Of a DNA stretch of 64,000 nucleotides, positions 43,186 to 52,299 are shown one piece after another. Source of the DNA: Sulfobacillus sp. (GTDB taxonomy: Bacteria > Bacillota > Sulfobacillia > Sulfobacillales > Sulfobacillaceae); assembly GCA_027343695.1 (NCBI GenBank), contig DAHWKJ010000030.1, positions 1 to 64,000 on the forward strand, written 5' to 3'. The notes under the pieces were generated by a model. The model was not told where the DNA came from. It did no database searches and saw only the letters and a program-made list of their open reading frames with translations. Position 1 is the first letter of the stretch. Each line of letters opens with the position of its first letter. A program made the position numbers and the translations under genes.

Positions 43186-44186
43186 AGATTGCAGTCGATG
43201 TTATGGGGGGCGATCATGCCCCGGGCGCGGCGGTTCAGGGGGCCGTGGACGCAGTGCGGGCGGATGATGCGGTGCAAGTGGTTTTGGTGGGTGACGCCAC
43301 GCAGATTAAACCCCTGTTAGCTCCCGGATCTCATTTGCAACGCATTGACATCATCGATGCCCGTGAAGTCATCACTATGGAAGACGCTCCGGTGGCAGCA
43401 GTCAAACATAAGCGTAATTCGTCCATGGTGCGGATGATTCAGTTGGTCGAACAGCAGGTAGCGGTGGCGGGAATCTCGGCGGGCAATACTGGAGCCTTGA
43501 TGACGGCTGGACTACTGACATTAGGACGCATGGAAGGCATCGAGCGGCCCGCTTTAACGGCCATCCTGCCGGTGTTAGAAGGATGGGGAATGCTCATGCT
43601 GGACGTGGGGGCCAACTTGTCCCCTAAAGCAAGCCAACTCGTACAATATGGGGTGATGGGATCTTTATATTGTGAAGAAGTGTACGGAATCACGGCGCCT
43701 CGAGTGGCTCTCTTAAATGTGGGAGAAGAGGCGGGTAAGGGGCCACCCTTATTCCGCGAGGCGTATGAAGGTCTCCAAGGGACGTCCTTAAACTTTGTCG
43801 GCAATGTGGAGTCCCGTGAGCTGTTGCAGGGGAAAGTGGACGTGGTGGTGTGTGACGGTTTTTCCGGGAATATAGCGCTGAAGCTTTCGGAAGGATTAGC
43901 GCGGGACATTATGCGTCAGTTTCGTCAAGTGCTAATGCGTAATCGTACCACCCAATTGGCAGCATGGTTTCTCAAGCCCGGACTCCTCGAATTGCGTGCC
44001 AAGTTGGATTATCAGGAATATGGAGGGGCCCCTCTGTTAGGGCTTGACCAACCTATTTATAAGTGCCATGGCGCGAGTGAGGCCAGGGCCTTTCAGATTG
44101 CAGTGAAAATGGCCCATCAATTCTCGGTGCTAGGGACCCAAGCCCGCATACGGGAGCGCGTGATAGGAGAGGAGAGTAACGGATGA
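43182..44186 (+). CDS. plsX: phosphate acyltransferase PlsX
   Basis: PlsX turns acyl-ACP into acyl-phosphate for phosphatidic acid synthesis. The 334-residue protein starts KIAVDVMGGDHAPGAAVQGA and contains KHKRNSSMVR, SAGNTGALM, LDVGANLSPKA, VCDGFSGNIALKLSEG and YQEYGGAPLLG. It overlaps fapR and fabH by 4 bases each. Confidence 0.96.
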   Translation: MKIAVDVMGGDHAPGAAVQGAVDAVRADDAVQVVLVGDATQIKPLLAPGSHLQRIDIIDAREVITMEDAPVAAVKHKRNSSMVRMIQLVEQQVAVAGISAGNTGALMTAGLLTLGRMEGIERPALTAILPVLEGWGMLMLDVGANLSPKASQLVQYGVMGSLYCEEVYGITAPRVALLNVGEEAGKGPPLFREAYEGLQGTSLNFVGNVESRELLQGKVDVVVCDGFSGNIALKLSEGLARDIMRQFRQVLMRNRTTQLAAWFLKPGLLELRAKLDYQEYGGAPLLGLDQPIYKCHGASEARAFQIAVKMAHQFSVLGTQARIRERVIGEESNG

Positions 44187-45175
44187 TGACTCGAGCCGTA
44201 ATTGCGGGGTTGGGCACCTATGCACCATCGAAAGTATTAACCAACCAGGATTTGGAACGGATTGTCGACACGAATGATGAGTGGATTTTGACTCGCACTG
44301 GGATTCGAGAGCGTCACATTGCAGCGCCCGACGAAACCACCACCGACATGGCCGTACGCGCCGCCCAGTTGGCTTGTGCTGAGGCGGGTATTACGGCCGA
44401 CCAACTCGATTTTATCATCGTGGCCACCAACACCCCGGATACCTTATTTCCTTCGACGGCAGCGCGGCTCCAGGCCAGACTGACGTCTTCACCGGTTCCG
44501 GGGTTCGATCTTCAGGCTGGGTGTACGGGCCTTATTTATGCCTTGGCCATGGGGTCGACGCTCATCCAAAACGGCACTTGCCGGCGCATCTTGGTCGTTG
44601 GAGCAGATAAGCTAAGTAGCATTACCGACTACCAAGATCGAACCACCGCGGTGTTATTTGGTGACGGTGCAGGGGCCCTAGTGCTGGAAGCTGAAACCAA
44701 TACCGAGTTTGGGATTTTGGCTTCGTACCTGAAAGCCGATGGCCGGGGTGGGGACCTCTTGTCGCTGCCAGCCGGCGGGTCCCGACTCCCGGCATCGGAA
44801 GACACGGTGCGAGATCGGCAGCACTTTCTGAAAATGAATGGTAATGAGACGTTTCGATTTGCGGTTAAAGCGATGCCGGAAGCGGTGGAAGAGGGCCTTC
44901 GAGCGGCGGGGTTGACCCTTGACGCGATGGACTTATTAGTACCTCACCAGGCAAACCTACGGATTATTGATGCTGCCGTAAGACGTTTTAATCTCGATCC
45001 CGATCGGGTTGTCGTCAATATTGAACGTTACGGCAATACCTCAGTCGCTACCATTCCATTGGCACTCGAAGATGCGCGTCAGGATGGCCGCTTGAAAAGC
45101 GGCAACATCGTGGTCTTGGTGGCGTTTGGGGCTGGTCTAACTTGGGGTTCTAACGTCTTGCGATGGGGGCGCTAA
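44183..45175 (+). CDS. fabH: beta-ketoacyl-ACP synthase III
   Basis: FabH starts each fatty acid chain by joining acyl-CoA with malonyl-ACP, setting branched or straight chain type. The 330-residue protein has the catalytic Cys114 in QAGCTGL, His in VPHQANLRI and Asn in ERYGNTSVATIPLAL. The ATGATGA junction overlaps plsX. Confidence 0.96.
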   Translation: MMTRAVIAGLGTYAPSKVLTNQDLERIVDTNDEWILTRTGIRERHIAAPDETTTDMAVRAAQLACAEAGITADQLDFIIVATNTPDTLFPSTAARLQARLTSSPVPGFDLQAGCTGLIYALAMGSTLIQNGTCRRILVVGADKLSSITDYQDRTTAVLFGDGAGALVLEAETNTEFGILASYLKADGRGGDLLSLPAGGSRLPASEDTVRDRQHFLKMNGNETFRFAVKAMPEAVEEGLRAAGLTLDAMDLLVPHQANLRIIDAAVRRFNLDPDRVVVNIERYGNTSVATIPLALEDARQDGRLKSGNIVVLVAFGAGLTWGSNVLRWGR

Positions 45176-45179
45176 TACC

Positions 45180-46064
45180 GTGGGGGTTGCTATCGTCACT
45201 GACTCGACATGCGATCTGGACTCGGCACTGCTGGAGCGCTACAGCATTGGCTTAGTGTCCCTCAGCGTGGGGTTTGGCGATCACTATTATGAGGACCGTA
45301 CCGAACTTAGCGCTGACGCCTTTATGGCACGTCTGGTGACGTCCCAAGAGCCGGTCCATACGACGGCACCCTCTCCGGGCGCATTCGCGGCACGGTATCG
45401 CGAGACTCTGGCCCAGCCCGGGTGCGATGCCATCATCTCAATCCATCTCAGTGGGGGCTTAAGCTCAACGGTGAGGGTGGCAGAGGCGGCGGCTCGCCTA
45501 GTCGATGGCAATGTTACGGTTATCGACAGTCACAACGTAAGTGTGGGACTTGGGATGCTGGTGTGGTGGGCCGCGCGCCGAGCGGGACAGGGATCTTCGG
45601 CGGCGGCCATCGTCGATGAATTGCGGTCCCTAATCCCTCGCCTGCACCTATTGGTGGCCCCGGTGACATTGGAATACCTAGCGCGGGGAGGACGAATTGG
45701 CCAGGCGGCGCGCTTGGTGGGAACCCTCTTAGACATGAAACCCATTTTGGAGGTTGAGAATGGGATGATTAAGGCCGCCAAAAAGGTTCGAGGAGAGCGT
45801 CATATCATTCCTGGAATGCTGCAACTGTTCTCTGAACGGATCGCTCCGGGTACACCATGCTTCATTGCCGCGGCCAGCACCACTCCGGTCCCGCAACTGC
45901 AAAGACTCATCGCCACACTGGCAGATAATTATCCAATGGTGGCATCTCTCACCGCCGTCGCGGGTCCCGTCATTGGGACTCATGCGGGTCCCGGAGCTTA
46001 TGGAGCGCTGTTGTGTCCCCTGTCCACGGACCAAGTGGAATTATGGCAAGCAGGGGAGGACTAG
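45180..46064 (+). CDS. DegV-family fatty acid-binding protein
   Basis: The 294-residue protein begins VAIVTDSTCDL and has TTAPSPGAF, SIHLSGGLSST, IDSHNVSVGLGML and LEYLARGGRIG, the DegV pattern. DegV/FakB proteins hold a fatty acid for phosphorylation by FakA. No FakA gene is in the window. Lying inside the fab cluster between fabH and fabD, it probably serves exogenous fatty acid use or acyl supply to PlsX. GTG 45180 is 4 bases after fabH. Confidence 0.88.
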   Translation: MGVAIVTDSTCDLDSALLERYSIGLVSLSVGFGDHYYEDRTELSADAFMARLVTSQEPVHTTAPSPGAFAARYRETLAQPGCDAIISIHLSGGLSSTVRVAEAAARLVDGNVTVIDSHNVSVGLGMLVWWAARRAGQGSSAAAIVDELRSLIPRLHLLVAPVTLEYLARGGRIGQAARLVGTLLDMKPILEVENGMIKAAKKVRGERHIIPGMLQLFSERIAPGTPCFIAAASTTPVPQLQRLIATLADNYPMVASLTAVAGPVIGTHAGPGAYGALLCPLSTDQVELWQAGED

Positions 46065-46132
46065 GAGGCAGCACGACGAGTCATAGCATCGAGGGGAATC
46101 GCAAGAACAAGAAATCGGAGGGAGGGACACAT

Positions 46133-47065
46133 ATGGCAGGATGGGGGATCATGTTTCCGGGTCAAGGGGCCCAGTATGTCGGCATGGGTCGCGGGATTCT
46201 CGAAATCTCGGATGCCGCCAAAACCGTGTTTCAAGAGGCCGACGAAGCCCTCGGATACAGTCTGAGCCGCATTATTTTGGAAGGCCCGGACTCCAAACTT
46301 CGGGACACCGAGGTGCAACAACCAGCCATATTGGTTGTCAGCATCGCGATTTGGAACACGTTAAGAATGCATCGGCCCGATCTGAAGCCGGTGTTGGCGT
46401 TAGGACTTTCTTTAGGGGAGTATTCTGCATACGTGGCCTCGGGAGCCCTAAGCTTAGCGGACGCCGTAAGGATAACCCGAATTCGGGGACGGGCCATGCA
46501 GGACGCCGTGCCTAAAGACCTTGGTGGGATGTTAGCAATTTTAGGATTAAAAACCGACGTGGTGCAGGAATTATGCCAAGCGGCGTCGAAAGCCGGATTG
46601 GTGGAGCCAGCCAATTATAACGCTCCAGGGCAAACGGTGGTCTCTGGACTCAATCGTGGCCTGGAGGCGGTCCAAGAAAGGGCCGAAGCTCTCGGCGCAC
46701 GAACGGTGCGCTTATCGGTGAGTGCACCATTTCATTCGAGCCTGTTAGCGCCGGCAGGAGCCGTGCTATCCAGAGCTTTGGGCGCAGTAACGGTTAATCA
46801 TGGGTCATTTCCAGTCCTCGCCAACGTCGACACTGAACCTTGTCAGGATGCGGTAGATATTGTGCCGCGATTGGTGGCCCAAGTTTCCAAGCCTGTCATG
46901 TTCGAGCAAAGCGTTCATCGTGCCTTGACCTATGAGTTGGACGGGCTGCTCGAATTAGGTCCGGGTCGGAGTTTAACGAGCTTAGTAAAGAAAATTCATC
47001 GCCCAGTACGTGCCGTGAACGTGGAAGACCCCGATGGGTTAGCGCGAGCCCTTGAACTGGTGTAG
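46133..47065 (+). CDS. fabD: malonyl-CoA:ACP transacylase
   Basis: FabD loads malonate on ACP. The 310-residue protein has FPGQGAQYVGMG, the nucleophile motif GLSLGEY, Arg in IRGRAMQ and the His in SAPFHSSLL. GGAGGGAGGG lies before ATG 46133; the reading frame continues back to 46013 inside degV but without a start that fits. The promoter of the next unit lies in its 3' end. Confidence 0.95.
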   Translation: MAGWGIMFPGQGAQYVGMGRGILEISDAAKTVFQEADEALGYSLSRIILEGPDSKLRDTEVQQPAILVVSIAIWNTLRMHRPDLKPVLALGLSLGEYSAYVASGALSLADAVRITRIRGRAMQDAVPKDLGGMLAILGLKTDVVQELCQAASKAGLVEPANYNAPGQTVVSGLNRGLEAVQERAEALGARTVRLSVSAPFHSSLLAPAGAVLSRALGAVTVNHGSFPVLANVDTEPCQDAVDIVPRLVAQVSKPVMFEQSVHRALTYELDGLLELGPGRSLTSLVKKIHRPVRAVNVEDPDGLARALELV

Positions 47066-47080
47066 GGTGGAAGCTATAAT
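47052..47080 (+). promoter_or_regulatory. internal promoter for fabG-acpP-fabF-rnc
   Basis: TTGAAC at 47052-47057 and TATAAT at 47075-47080 are 17 bases apart, with the -35 inside the end of fabD. TATAATAGCAAC is identical at the ylbN promoter (41770-41781). Confidence 0.75.
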
Positions 47081-47142
47081 AGCAACGAATTGGGGTCCAA
47101 GACGCGCAACCATGCAAACTAAGGCGACTTTGAGGTGAAACA

Positions 47143-47898
47143 GTGGGCGCAGCGATACAGACTGAGGAAACACGGGTGGCGCTCATTACGGGAGGATCCC
47201 GCGGGATTGGTAAGGCTATTACCACGAAACTGGTCGCCGAAGGAATCCGAGTTGTCATCAACTACTTGGGTAATCAGCAACGAGCCGAGGAGCTTGCAGA
47301 CCAGTTGCGGCAATCTGGCGGCATTGTGATGTTGGCCCAAGGAGACATCAGTGATCCCGCCGTAGCGCAGTCTCTGGTGGACAATGTGGTCCGTGAATGG
47401 GGTCGTCTCGATATCTTGGTGAACAATGCCGGGATTACGCGTGACAACTTATTGCTGCGCATGCGGCCCGAAGAATGGGATGCCGTTTTGGCGACTAATT
47501 TGACTGGGATGTTTGCTTGTAGCAAAGCGGCATTGCGTAGCATGATTAAGCACCGCTTCGGGCGTATTGTGAACATTTCCTCGATTGCCGGGATAATGGG
47601 AAATCCGGGGCAAACTAATTACGCGGCCTCCAAGGCAGGAATGATTGGCTTTTCGAGGGCGTTGGCTCGAGAAGTCGCCTCGCGAAACATCACTGTAAAT
47701 GTGGTGGCGCCGGGCTTGGTCACAACGGAATTGACTGAAGGGATGACAAAATCAGCGTATGATGGACTTTTGGCCCAAGTTCCCTTGGGACGTGCGGCAG
47801 AGCCCCGCGAAATTGCGGAGGCGGTATGGTTCCTAATCGAATCCGACTACATCACCGGGCAGACCCTGGTGGTGGATGGCGGACTTGTGATGGACTAA
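47143..47898 (+). CDS. fabG: 3-oxoacyl-ACP reductase
   Basis: FabG reduces beta-ketoacyl-ACP with NADPH. The 251-residue short-chain dehydrogenase has [23 protein letters not shown], the catalytic Ser/Tyr/Lys in [23 protein letters not shown] and the C-terminal [21 protein letters not shown] precedes GTG 47143. It starts 78 bases after fabD. Confidence 0.96.
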   Translation: MGAAIQTEETRVALITGGSRGIGKAITTKLVAEGIRVVINYLGNQQRAEELADQLRQSGGIVMLAQGDISDPAVAQSLVDNVVREWGRLDILVNNAGITRDNLLLRMRPEEWDAVLATNLTGMFACSKAALRSMIKHRFGRIVNISSIAGIMGNPGQTNYAASKAGMIGFSRALAREVASRNITVNVVAPGLVTTELTEGMTKSAYDGLLAQVPLGRAAEPREIAEAVWFLIESDYITGQTLVVDGGLVMD

Positions 47899-47920
47899 TT
47901 CCTGTGGAGGTGTAGTAATC

Positions 47921-48163
47921 GTGGCAAACAAGGAACAGGTTTTTGATAAGGTTCGGCAAATTATTGTGGACCAACTAGGAGTAGATGAAGAAGAGGTTAC
48001 CAGTGAGGCATCGTTCATCGACGATTTGGGGGCGGACTCGCTCGATATTGTGGAACTCATCATGGCGTTGGAGGAAGAATTTGGTCTGGAAATTCCGGAC
48101 GATGAGGCCGAAAAGATTAGTACAGTGAGTGATGCCGTGGAATACATACGGGAAAATGCCTAA
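47921..48163 (+). CDS. acpP: acyl carrier protein
   Basis: ACP carries the growing chain on a phosphopantetheine arm. The 80-residue acidic protein has the attachment site Ser40 in [19 protein letters not shown] lies 8 bases before GTG 47921. It sits between fabG and fabF as usual. Confidence 0.98.
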   Translation: MANKEQVFDKVRQIIVDQLGVDEEEVTSEASFIDDLGADSLDIVELIMALEEEFGLEIPDDEAEKISTVSDAVEYIRENA

Positions 48164-48224
48164 TTCCCCCTTGGATTCCTCGTGGGAAAGCTAAGCTGGG
48201 ATGATCAAAGGAGGTAAACCACCC

Positions 48225-49457
48225 GTGCAAAGAGTTGTGGTCACCGGGATGGGCGTAGTGTCTCCAGTGGGTCATGGGCTGGACGCGTTTTGGCAAGGAA
48301 TTACCAAGGGACCGAGTAGTGTGGCCGCGGTAACACATTTTGATGTGACGGACTATCCGACGAAAATTGCGGCAGAAGTCCGCGATTTTGACCCCTTACA
48401 ATATTTTGATCGTAAGGATGTACGGCACGCGGATCGCTTTGTGCAATTGGCGATGGCTGCGGCTACCGATGCGGTTGAGGATTCGGGAACGACGCACTTT
48501 GATCCAGAACGGACCGGCGTAGCGTTCGGTACTGGGATTGGCGGACTCGGGACTCTTACGGAACAGTTTGATGTGTTGCGGGATCGGGGACCGAGTCGGG
48601 TGAGCCCGTTCCTCATTCCTAAGATGATCGCCAACATGGCTGGCGGACAAATTGCTATGCGCTTTAACCTTCAGGGCCCTAATGTAGCCTTGGTGACTGC
48701 ATGCGCATCGTCAGGCAATGCCGTTGGTGATGCCTATCGGACCATCCAACATGGAGAAGCCGACGTGATGCTGACGGGGGGATCGGAAGCGGTCATCATC
48801 CCGATTGCATTTGCCGGATTTTGTTCCATGAAGGCCATGTCGACTCGCAACGATGACCCCGTGCGTGCGAGCCGACCGTTTGACCGGGACCGGGATGGCT
48901 TTGTGATGGGGGAAGGTGCCGGGTTTTTGGTGTTTGAGAGCCTATCTCATGCCCAAGCCCGGGGGGCACGCATCTATGCCGAAATTGTTGGGTATGGTCG
49001 GTCCGCTGACGCTTATCACATGGTGGAGCCTCACCCCGAAGGTAATGGGGCGGCGCAGGCAATGCAACGGGCGCTGCACGATGCCGGTATTGATCCCGGT
49101 GCGATTGATTACATTAATGCGCATGGGACCTCGACTCCCAAGGGCGATGCTGCGGAAACACTGGCTATTAAGCGTGTATTTGGCGACCATGCCTTTGCGT
49201 TAGGGGTTTCCTCGACCAAATCCGCTACGGGACATCTTCTAGGCGCAGCGGGGGCTGTGGAACTTATTGCATCCATCTTAGCTCTTAAGCATCAAACCAT
49301 GCCGCCTACGCTGAACCTAGAGGCACCTAGTGAGGATTGTGACTTAGATTATGTGCCCTTAGTACCGAAGCCTGCCCGGCTTCGGACCGTGATGTCCAAT
49401 GCCTTTGGTTTTGGAGGACAAAATGCCAGCCTCATTGCCGAGGAATTTGTGTCATGA
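48225..49457 (+). CDS. fabF: beta-ketoacyl-ACP synthase II
   Basis: FabF extends acyl-ACP with malonyl-ACP. The protein shows the nucleophile Cys in VTACASSGNAVGDA and the two His in NAHGTSTPKGD and KSATGHLLGAAG. AAAGGAGGT (48207-48215) with a 9-base gap supports GTG 48225; ATG 48201 lies before it. The stop overlaps the start of rnc. Confidence 0.96.
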   Translation: MQRVVVTGMGVVSPVGHGLDAFWQGITKGPSSVAAVTHFDVTDYPTKIAAEVRDFDPLQYFDRKDVRHADRFVQLAMAAATDAVEDSGTTHFDPERTGVAFGTGIGGLGTLTEQFDVLRDRGPSRVSPFLIPKMIANMAGGQIAMRFNLQGPNVALVTACASSGNAVGDAYRTIQHGEADVMLTGGSEAVIIPIAFAGFCSMKAMSTRNDDPVRASRPFDRDRDGFVMGEGAGFLVFESLSHAQARGARIYAEIVGYGRSADAYHMVEPHPEGNGAAQAMQRALHDAGIDPGAIDYINAHGTSTPKGDAAETLAIKRVFGDHAFALGVSSTKSATGHLLGAAGAVELIASILALKHQTMPPTLNLEAPSEDCDLDYVPLVPKPARLRTVMSNAFGFGGQNASLIAEEFVS

Positions 49458-50158
49458 GTGAAGGGGGTTTGGAAGGATGGGTGGCACGCCCGGATCTGTT
49501 GCGGCAGGCGCTTACCCATTCTTCGTACGCGAACGAAGGCGTTCGTAAGGAAGTTCACAATGAGCGGCTAGAATTTCTAGGCGATTCGGTGTTGCAACTC
49601 GTGGTTACGGAGTGGCTTTTCACGAACAATCCGAACTGGACTGAGGGCCAGTTGAGCCAAGGCCGGGCGGCTATTGTGTGCGAGGCGACCTTGGCGGAAG
49701 CGGCCATTAGCTTGGAATTGGGTGGTCGCCTCCGTGTAGGTCGTGGGGAGGAACGGAGTGGAGGTCGCCAAAAGCCTTCGCTTTTGGCTGATGCGATGGA
49801 AGCCGTGATTGGGGCCATATATCTTGATGGGGGATTGCAGACGGCCACGCGATTTGTTTTGCAAACGTTGCAGTTCGCTCTCAACGGGGTCGAGGGACGT
49901 GATACGGGTCGGGATCATAAAACCGCGCTGAACGAATGGCTCCGCCGGCGGGGTGAGGAACCTAGTTATGAGGTAATCGGGGCGTTCGGACCGGATCATG
50001 CGAAAACCTTCGAAGTCAGAGTCTCGGTATCGGGTGTCGAACTGGCGACGGCACTGGGGCGTAGTAAAAAAGAGGCGGAGCAACTAAGCGCTAAAGAAGC
50101 CTTGAAACATTTACATCTGAACGACGTGACCGATCCTTCGTCGATCCTGCCTTCATAA
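49454..50158 (+). CDS. rnc: ribonuclease III
   Basis: RNase III cleaves double-stranded RNA in rRNA processing. The 234-residue protein has the signature ERLEFLGDSVLQL, the second acidic cluster LLADAMEAVIGAIYLDGG and a C-terminal double-stranded RNA-binding domain ending in GRSKKEAEQLSAKEAL. ATGA overlaps fabF. In most Firmicutes smc follows directly; here a 7-kb block intervenes. Confidence 0.96.
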   Translation: MSEGGLEGWVARPDLLRQALTHSSYANEGVRKEVHNERLEFLGDSVLQLVVTEWLFTNNPNWTEGQLSQGRAAIVCEATLAEAAISLELGGRLRVGRGEERSGGRQKPSLLADAMEAVIGAIYLDGGLQTATRFVLQTLQFALNGVEGRDTGRDHKTALNEWLRRRGEEPSYEVIGAFGPDHAKTFEVRVSVSGVELATALGRSKKEAEQLSAKEALKHLHLNDVTDPSSILPS

Positions 50159-50179
50159 GGCACAACCAGTCCGATAGAA

Positions 50180-50213
50180 AGCCCCCGTCAGTCTTTTGAC
50201 GGGGGCTATTTCT
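50180..50213 (+). terminator. intrinsic terminator after rnc
   Basis: AGCCCCCGTCA and TGACGGGGGCT form an 11-bp stem around GTCTTT, followed by ATTTCTT. It closes the fatty acid/rnc transcript. Confidence 0.88.
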
Positions 50214-50235
50214 TGTACGATCGGAGCGGCCGGTT

Positions 50236-50252
50236 GGACTTGTGTCAAGTCC
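50236..50252. repeat. palindrome, possible insertion-sequence end
   Basis: GGACTTG-TGT-CAAGTCC, followed by a partly matching TGGACACTTG. It lies 150 bases beyond the transposase remnant on the side where the IS end would be, but no partner terminal repeat was found. Confidence 0.3.
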
Positions 50253-50401
50253 ATGGACACTTGAAATTCGCGGCAATGTCAAACCACTGCAACCGGTTCT
50301 ATCCTTTGGGAGCGAGGGGGATTAGCGCTGTCCGCAGGCCGCCCCGCCAAGGCTCCCCCATGGGCGGCTTACGCGACCCTAGACCGAGCCCACCCCGGAC
50401 C

Positions 50402-50551
50402 TCATAGCCTTTGGCTTGCCCCCAAGGATGACGTAGGGACCATTCCGGCGGTCAACACCGGATGCGGGGTTAGGTAGCCCAGAACACTATGCACCTGTTG
50501 CCGGTTATACCAGACTTCAATGTATGGCCAGCCCCGCGAATGGTGTGTAGT
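50402..50551 (-). pseudogene. IS3-family transposase C-terminal remnant
   Basis: On the minus strand a 50-codon open stretch encodes GWPYIEVWYNRQQVHSVLGYLTP, the conserved end of IS3-family (rve integrase) transposases, up to a TGA at 50402-50404. An in-frame stop lies immediately upstream (50552-50554) and no DDE residues are present, so it is a dead fragment. It marks the edge of the block that separates rnc from smc. Confidence 0.72.
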
Positions 50552-50609
50552 TCAAACCCAAAGGAGACATCTACGCGACTGTTCACCCGTTCGCCGGTCG
50601 TGCGTTTCC

Positions 50610-50762
50610 ATGGCAAATATTATGGCACAAGTTGGGACCACCCGTGGCACTCTACGTGGCGTGGCTTGGCTCATAGGGCTAACGGGCTTGGTGACGATAG
50701 CTCGTCTCAAGAAAGTTGGGTCCCTCAACCTTTACCTGATAGGTGCTGTTTTCGTCGTTTAG
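50610..50762 (+). CDS. small putative membrane protein (50 aa)
   Basis: A 50-residue frame with one hydrophobic stretch (GVAWLIGLTGLVTIA) and a second hydrophobic end (LNLYLIGAVFVV). No clear ribosome site and no family recognised. It may be decayed or chance sequence, but a second small hydrophobic frame follows 12 bases later on the same strand. Confidence 0.25.
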   Translation: MANIMAQVGTTRGTLRGVAWLIGLTGLVTIARLKKVGSLNLYLIGAVFVV

Positions 50763-50774
50763 TGTGAGGTGCAT

Positions 50775-50897
50775 ATGGCGCTTTATTGGCTTGCTATTGG
50801 AATTGTTTTGGTGACCCTAGGCTGGCGGACGGCTACCGAAAGGCAACGCAATCCCGGGAGATGGGGCAGGATCTTACTCATCTGCCAGCGACGTTGA
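50775..50897 (+). CDS. small putative membrane protein (40 aa)
   Basis: The frame encodes LYWLAIGIVLVTLGW followed by a basic tail (RQRNPGRWGR). A GAGGTG motif lies 5 bases before ATG 50775. Together with the preceding 50-residue frame it resembles a small two-gene unit. No family is recognised. Confidence 0.3.
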   Translation: MALYWLAIGIVLVTLGWRTATERQRNPGRWGRILLICQRR

Positions 50898-50957
50898 CAC
50901 GAATTTCTCGTAACTCAGTCGGTCCTAGCGGATCCTCTCGAACCCATATCGTCCTAT

Positions 50958-52298
50958 CTACCGGGTTGGAACTAGCAGTTGTTTTACCATAGTGCGTGGA
51001 GGCTCTCCCAAACTCCTGAGCCCTGTCACCAAGGTGTTACGGTGCACGAACCACGTCGTGGACCAGGTCCTTTGGTTGCGTTGAGAGGTCGCGATGCAGG
51101 TAATGGTGACGCGGTAACCTCCTCGTACTGGAATGGCGCGCGTTGTTTGATGACCGTGCCATCGATGGCCCGCCCAATTAATCCAAGCCACGGATTCTTG
51201 CCCCGGCTTTGTTGGCCACACCGGATAGGCATCGTTCCAAGGGGATTGGGCCGCATACGCCCATTCTTGCAAGGCGCCCAATGCTTGGGATGCTGTTTTT
51301 ATTGCGGTAACCGGTTTTGCAGATAGGGGTAGGGAAACAATTTTGCCGACATTATAGGAACCCAAGGTTGGCCACTTGGTGGGTGCTTTGGCATCTGCCG
51401 CGATGGCCCATGCGATCACCGTACGGTAGACCGTCCAATGTTTTGGAATGTGGACTGTGCCGGACCAGTGGTAGGACCCATTTTTAACTGGGACAGTCAC
51501 CAAAACAAAATCGGCTGGTTCTCCACTCTCTCCTCCGCCAATGCCCTTTAATAGAGGGCTTACGGTCAGGATCACGCGATTCGTGACGAGGCCCTGTCCG
51601 TGAATGGAAACATGGGTTCCATTCACGGACACCGTCATCAGATCAGCGGGAGTCCAGAGTGGGGTGGATCCTAGCAATTGGGCCAGGTATGCCGAGTCAA
51701 CGACCTCGTAGCGATGATTGCGATCAATTACAACGCGGTTTGGGTGTGGTCGATGAATCGAGAGGGTGTTCTTGGGCCTCGCTATCGTATGGTATGGCAT
51801 GATGGATACCACTTGACCGGTGTTGTAAGCCAAGTAGAGGATGGGCACACTGTCTGCCGCGACTGGCGTTATAGGTAAGTGGTCGGAGACCGCAGACGTC
51901 ATTTGGTTGGAGTGTAAGTTTCTGATAGGCCTAGCGGTGGCTAGAGCGTGGGAAATCTTCTCCAAACGCGTTCGGTATTGCGGAAGCGTTGCCCGATGCG
52001 ACACAATTTGGTTGTTAATCCATTTGACAACCTCTAATATGGGACGTTGGCCTACGGTGGTTGGCGCAGGGGGGCGTAATAGTCCCAAAGCGGTGAACAT
52101 CCCCCCGATCAAAAAGGCCGCGGCCGTAAATTTCCATGTGACAGGACGCCTCAATGACGTAGTCGACTGAAGACGAACTTTAGTGACGGTATCCCACTGT
52201 TCTCGGTCAAACCGCCCATAGGGATTGAGTTTGGGCGGCCCATAACGGTGCAACGCATGCCGTAGGTCCTTTTCTTTGAAGTCATGGTATTGATCCAT
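50958..52298 (-). CDS. single-pass membrane protein, probable partner (anti-sigma-like) of the ECF factor
   Basis: The 446-residue protein has a cytoplasmic N-terminus of about 50 residues, one membrane helix (about 53-71, FTAAAFLIGGMFTALGLL) and a large extracytoplasmic region. The latter contains a beta-rich domain near residues 230-330 and a C-terminal domain with several Trp. The start is one base after the sigma factor stop, with GGAGG 9 bases before ATG 52298. This arrangement is that of an anti-sigma factor, but the zinc HxxxCxxC motif is absent and no family is recognised. Confidence 0.6.
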   Translation of the reverse strand: MDQYHDFKEKDLRHALHRYGPPKLNPYGRFDREQWDTVTKVRLQSTTSLRRPVTWKFTAAAFLIGGMFTALGLLRPPAPTTVGQRPILEVVKWINNQIVSHRATLPQYRTRLEKISHALATARPIRNLHSNQMTSAVSDHLPITPVAADSVPILYLAYNTGQVVSIMPYHTIARPKNTLSIHRPHPNRVVIDRNHRYEVVDSAYLAQLLGSTPLWTPADLMTVSVNGTHVSIHGQGLVTNRVILTVSPLLKGIGGGESGEPADFVLVTVPVKNGSYHWSGTVHIPKHWTVYRTVIAWAIAADAKAPTKWPTLGSYNVGKIVSLPLSAKPVTAIKTASQALGALQEWAYAAQSPWNDAYPVWPTKPGQESVAWINWAGHRWHGHQTTRAIPVRGGYRVTITCIATSQRNQRTWSTTWFVHRNTLVTGLRSLGEPPRTMVKQLLVPTR

Positions 52299-52299
52299 C

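Noticed and set aside
46013..46132. Upstream extension of fabD
   Set aside because: It would lie in degV; the GGAGGGAGGG site and the MFPGQG alignment fix ATG 46133.
50489..50767. 92-codon frame in the rnc-sigma gap
   Set aside because: It overlaps the IS3 remnant in antisense and no start signal or domain supports it.
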